This document shows positions 60,853 through 64,000 of a stretch of 64,000 nt of DNA, piece after piece. A model generated the notes under the pieces. That model did not search any database, was not told the DNA's origin, and worked only from the letters and a program-made list of their open reading frames with translations. The DNA lies in NCBI RefSeq assembly GCF_003182475.1, contig NZ_QGTS01000004.1:62001-126000 (forward strand), in the 5' to 3' direction. Within the stretch, counting starts at the first letter, position 1. Each line of letters opens with the position of its first letter. This stretch comes from Mangrovibacter plantisponsor. Its GTDB lineage: Bacteria > Pseudomonadota > Gammaproteobacteria > Enterobacterales > Enterobacteriaceae. A program made the position numbers and the translations under genes.

Positions 60853-63048
60853 ATGTTCGCACTTCCATTCAGGAAGGAACCGCTGTTGCGCAAAAGCGGC
60901 TATTCACTCCTGGCAACCAGTATTTCTCTGGCACTGATGCCCATGGCTGGCCTTGCGGCTACAACAGACAAAACAGAAGACACGGTGATTGTTGAAGGCA
61001 CTACATCCACCAGTAATTCCGCGGCGCAAAGCCAGGATTACAGCGTGCCTGCCACCTCTGTTGGCACCAAAATGACGTTGATCCAGCGAGATATTCCCCA
61101 GTCTGTCAGTATCATCAGCCAGCAACGCATGGAAGACCAGCAACTGGAAAGCCTGGGTGATGTAATGGAAAACACCACAGGGATTAGTAAAAGCACTACC
61201 GACTCAGACCGCAGCCTGTATTATTCGCGTGGTTTTCAAATTGATAACTACATGATTGATGGCATTCCCACCTATTTTGAATCCCAGTGGAACCTGGGAG
61301 ACGCCCTGGCCGATACCGCCCTGTATGAACGCGTTGAAGTGCTGCGCGGCGCAACCGGGCTGATGACCGGCACCGGCAACCCTTCTGCGGCTATCAACAT
61401 GGTTCGCAAACACGCCACCAGCCGCACCTTCACTGGCAACCTTTCCGCCGAATATGGCAGTTGGAATAAACAACGCTACGTTGCCGATTTGCAGGGCCCG
61501 GTAACAGAAAGTGGTAATGTGCGCGCCAGGCTGATTGCCGGTTACCAGGATAACGACTCATGGCTGGACCGCTACAACAACAAAAAAACCTTTTTCTCCG
61601 GCATTATTGATGCAGACCTGAGTGACACGACTTCGCTATCCGCTGGCTATGAATACCAGCGCATTGACGTGAACAGCCCCACCTGGAACGGCCTGCCATG
61701 GTGGAACAGTGATGGCAGCACACGCCACTATGACCGCTCACACAGTACCGCGCCAGACTGGGCGTATAACGACAAAGAATTCAATAAGTTCTTTATTACG
61801 TTAAAACAACGCTTTGCAGACACCTGGGAAGCCACCCTGAACGCCACCCATTCACAAACTAAATTCGACAGCAAAATGATGTACCTGGATGCTGTCGTCA
61901 ATAAAGATACTGGCCAGTTGATTGGGCCTTATGGCAGTTATGGCGCAGGCTATGACTATGTGGGTGGTACCGGCTGGAACTCCGGCACACGCAAAATGGA
62001 TGCACTGGATCTCTATTCTCAGGGGACGTACGACTTGTTTGGACGCCAGCATAACCTGATGTTTGGTGGCAGCTACAGCAAACAAACCAACCGCTACCTG
62101 AATACCTGGGCCAATATTTTCCCGGATGAGTTTGGCAGCTTTTATGATTACGATGGAAACTTCCCGGAAACCCAGTGGGGGCAGCAAACTGTCGCCCAGG
62201 ACGATACCACTCACATGAAGTCCCTGTATGCCGCTACGCGTATTTCACTGGCCGACCCGCTGCACCTGATCCTGGGCGCGCGTTATACCAACTGGCGAAT
62301 TGATACTCTGAGCTACAGTATGGAGAAAAACCATACCACGCCTTATGCCGGGCTTATCTTTGATATCAATGACAACTGGTCTGCTTACGCCAGCTATACC
62401 TCGATTTTCCAACCGCAAGATTACCGTGACAGCAGCGGGAAATATTTGTCGCCTGTTACCGGCAATGACTATGAAATTGGCCTGAAATCAGACTGGATGA
62501 ACAGCCGCCTGACCACCACCCTGTCGGTGTTCAGAATTGAACAGGATAACGTGGCGGAAAGCACCGGGCAGTTGATTTCTGGCTCAACAGATTCAGCTTA
62601 CCGCGGCGTAAACGGTACGGTAAGTAAAGGTGTGGAATTCGAACTAAATGGCGCACTGACAGACAACTGGCAGATGACCTTTGGTGCAACGCGTTATGTA
62701 GCCGATGACAACGAAGGCAACGCCGTTAACCCTAACCTGCCGCGCACTTCAGTGAAACTGTTTACCCGCTACCGCCTGCCTGCCATGCCGAAACTGACCG
62801 TTGGCGGTGGTGTGAACTGGCAGGACCGGACCTATAAAGATGTGTCCACTGCTTACGGCACATGGCGTGCTGAGCAAGGCAGCTATGCCGTGGTGAATTT
62901 ATTCAGCCGCTACCAGGTTACCCAAAACCTGGCGGTACAGGCCAATATTAATAACCTGTTCGATAAAACCTATGATGAAAACCTGAATGGTTCCGTGGTG
63001 TACGGTGAACCGCGTAACTTCAGTGTTTCGGCAAATTACCGGTTTTAA
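60853..63048 (+). CDS. fhuE: Ferric coprogen/rhodotorulic acid TonB receptor FhuE
   Basis: 731 residues (E. coli 729). TonB-dependent outer-membrane siderophore receptor. Signal peptide ending about GLAAT, TonB box near EDTVIVEG, plug domain with QRDIPQSVSIISQQRMEDQQ, and a barrel ending in YRF. Very close to E. coli FhuE throughout (for example LYYSRGFQIDNYMIDGIPTY). In E. coli it is beside ptsG; here it is at the far end of the window. Confidence 0.96.
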   Translation: MFALPFRKEPLLRKSGYSLLATSISLALMPMAGLAATTDKTEDTVIVEGTTSTSNSAAQSQDYSVPATSVGTKMTLIQRDIPQSVSIISQQRMEDQQLESLGDVMENTTGISKSTTDSDRSLYYSRGFQIDNYMIDGIPTYFESQWNLGDALADTALYERVEVLRGATGLMTGTGNPSAAINMVRKHATSRTFTGNLSAEYGSWNKQRYVADLQGPVTESGNVRARLIAGYQDNDSWLDRYNNKKTFFSGIIDADLSDTTSLSAGYEYQRIDVNSPTWNGLPWWNSDGSTRHYDRSHSTAPDWAYNDKEFNKFFITLKQRFADTWEATLNATHSQTKFDSKMMYLDAVVNKDTGQLIGPYGSYGAGYDYVGGTGWNSGTRKMDALDLYSQGTYDLFGRQHNLMFGGSYSKQTNRYLNTWANIFPDEFGSFYDYDGNFPETQWGQQTVAQDDTTHMKSLYAATRISLADPLHLILGARYTNWRIDTLSYSMEKNHTTPYAGLIFDINDNWSAYASYTSIFQPQDYRDSSGKYLSPVTGNDYEIGLKSDWMNSRLTTTLSVFRIEQDNVAESTGQLISGSTDSAYRGVNGTVSKGVEFELNGALTDNWQMTFGATRYVADDNEGNAVNPNLPRTSVKLFTRYRLPAMPKLTVGGGVNWQDRTYKDVSTAYGTWRAEQGSYAVVNLFSRYQVTQNLAVQANINNLFDKTYDENLNGSVVYGEPRNFSVSANYRF

Positions 63049-63127
63049 GCATAACGGCAACCGAAATATTCCCGCCAGCAGGCCACATTGCGGCGGGTAA
63101 AAGCTTAGCTTGCCGAATTAACTGATT

Positions 63128-63154
63128 CGCCCGGAACAACGGCAATTCCGGGCG
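63128..63154. terminator. Hairpin after fhuE
   Basis: CGCCCGGAA and TTCCGGGCG form a perfect 9-bp stem with a 9-nt loop between convergent fhuE and the LacI-family gene. No good U-run follows. A second inverted repeat, CCCGCC/GGCGGG, lies at about 63071-63098. Confidence 0.5.
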
Positions 63155-63244
63155 ATGTTACCCCTTAACCAGCGCACCGGCGCGTGCGGAAAAGACTTTC
63201 ACACCATGCCGGCTAATGCGATCAACAGATACCTGTTGATCTCC

Positions 63245-64000
63245 TCACGCAGATTCCCGCTCAACCAGGTGAAAACCGATATCAATAATCGGTGCCTTAC
63301 AAGGCTGCTGTTCAATACGCTCGGCCAGAAGAGACGCCGCCTGCTGCCCAATAGCCCGCCGGTCTACACTAATGGTGGTAATTGTGGGCCGGTTGCTGGC
63401 TGCAAAATCCAGGTCGCCAAACCCGATGACGGCCAAATCCTGAGGCACTCGCATACCCCGGCTTTCCGCCTCCATGATTGCGCCCTGTGCCAGAGTGTCT
63501 GAACTGCACACAATGACATCAAAGGTTCCTTCGCCAAGCAATTGCGACAACCCGGAACGCCCCAGCGCCAGTGAGGCCGGAAGCGGGACATCCACCTGGG
63601 GCAGGCCCTTGCTGATACAACTGGCAAATACATCACACAGGCCTTGCTTACGCTGTGCTGCACGGCTGTCTGACGTCCAAAGTAACCCTGGGCGACGATA
63701 CCCTTTGCGAAGCAGATATTGCGCGGTTGCCTGCCCTACTCGCTCATGGGAAAACCCCACCAGCATATCCAGCGGTGTTGGCGTTAGATCCCAAATTTCC
63801 ACCACAGGGACAGCGGCATTAAGAATCACTTTCTTGAGTTCAGTTGTATGGTGAATACCGGTAAGAACCACGCCGTCTGGGCGGCGGGAAAGCAACGTCG
63901 CAACCAGCTCGGCTTCAGTTTGTTCGGTATACCCTGCCACGCACAGCAACATATGGTAGCCCCGCCGCGCCAGCTCATCACTCAAAGCCTGGATGGTATC
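63245..64000 (-). CDS. LacI/GalR-family regulator, C-terminal fragment
   Basis: 252 codons of the sugar-binding effector domain; the gene runs off the right edge and its DNA-binding head is outside the window. Segments such as RPDGVVLTGIHH, AAVPVVEIWDL, DVIVCSSDTLAQGA and VIGFGDLDFA are typical, with some likeness to GntR-type gluconate repressors of the LacI family. The frame reads through to base 64000, so an apparent start at 63985 is internal. Effector unknown. Confidence 0.88.
   Translation of the reverse strand, partial: DTIQALSDELARRGYHMLLCVAGYTEQTEAELVATLLSRRPDGVVLTGIHHTTELKKVILNAAVPVVEIWDLTPTPLDMLVGFSHERVGQATAQYLLRKGYRRPGLLWTSDSRAAQRKQGLCDVFASCISKGLPQVDVPLPASLALGRSGLSQLLGEGTFDVIVCSSDTLAQGAIMEAESRGMRVPQDLAVIGFGDLDFAASNRPTITTISVDRRAIGQQAASLLAERIEQQPCKAPIIDIGFHLVERESA

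Noticed and set aside
63155-63502. 115-codon plus-strand ORF after fhuE
   Set aside because: Mostly antisense to the LacI-family gene; no domain or ribosome-binding site.

Overview
This window is ordinary core chromosome of a member of the Enterobacteriaceae related to Escherichia, but not E. coli itself. Most proteins align with their E. coli K-12 counterparts almost residue for residue, with the same lengths, operon order and overlaps. GC content is roughly 50% by eye. Family-typical elements are present: an ERIC repeat, a Mlc operator, a LexA box and flagellar sigma-28 promoters. The genus cannot be settled from this sequence.

Layout. (1) 1-14081: the 5' end of ptsG, then tatD-family ycfH, holB, tmk, mltG, pabC, fabF, acpP, fabG, fabD, fabH, plsX, rpmF and yceD, all on the minus strand. 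This is the fatty-acid/phospholipid cluster with its linked thymidylate, clamp-loader and peptidoglycan genes. maf-2 (yceF) and a secreted alpha/beta hydrolase sit on the plus strand, with rluC on the minus strand. (2) 14082-20254: the long rne leader and rne, then a divergent LysR/MFS pair with a perfect palindrome between them. (3) 20302-33428: the flagellar block flgBCDEFGHIJKL (minus), flgA, flgMN (plus) and murJ (minus). (4) 33714-44381: mviM, yceH, rimJ, mdtH, yceB, pyrC, dinI, bssS, solA, trhO, lpxL, msyB and yceK. (5) 44496-54599: opgH-opgG and opgC for periplasmic glucans, ymdB, an isolated csgD, ycdY, ycdX, ghrA and a serine tRNA. (6) 54600-64000: a multi-hairpin element and an ERIC repeat beside the tRNA, then a gene set different from E. 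coli at this place: PAP2 phosphatase, cytochrome b562, nitronate monooxygenase-like protein, Kch potassium channel, a chemoreceptor, fhuE and a truncated LacI-family regulator.

How it works together. The first cluster makes acyl-ACP and starts phospholipid synthesis, tied to ribosome, cell-wall and folate genes. The flg block builds the rod, hook and hook-filament junction and contains late sigma-28 promoters; the chemoreceptor downstream carries a matching promoter and probably joins the same regulon. opgGH/opgC, lpxL, murJ and mltG all serve the envelope.

No clearly new multi-gene system is visible. The observations most worth a second look are: csgD kept while every curli structural, secretion and assembly gene that flanks it in E. 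coli is absent; a 110-bp array of stacked perfect hairpins with tRNA-like ends next to the serine tRNA; an A/U-rich stem-loop burying the Shine-Dalgarno of the secreted hydrolase; a near-leaderless yceD promoter; and a 19-bp stem that carries the stop codons of both msyB and yceK.
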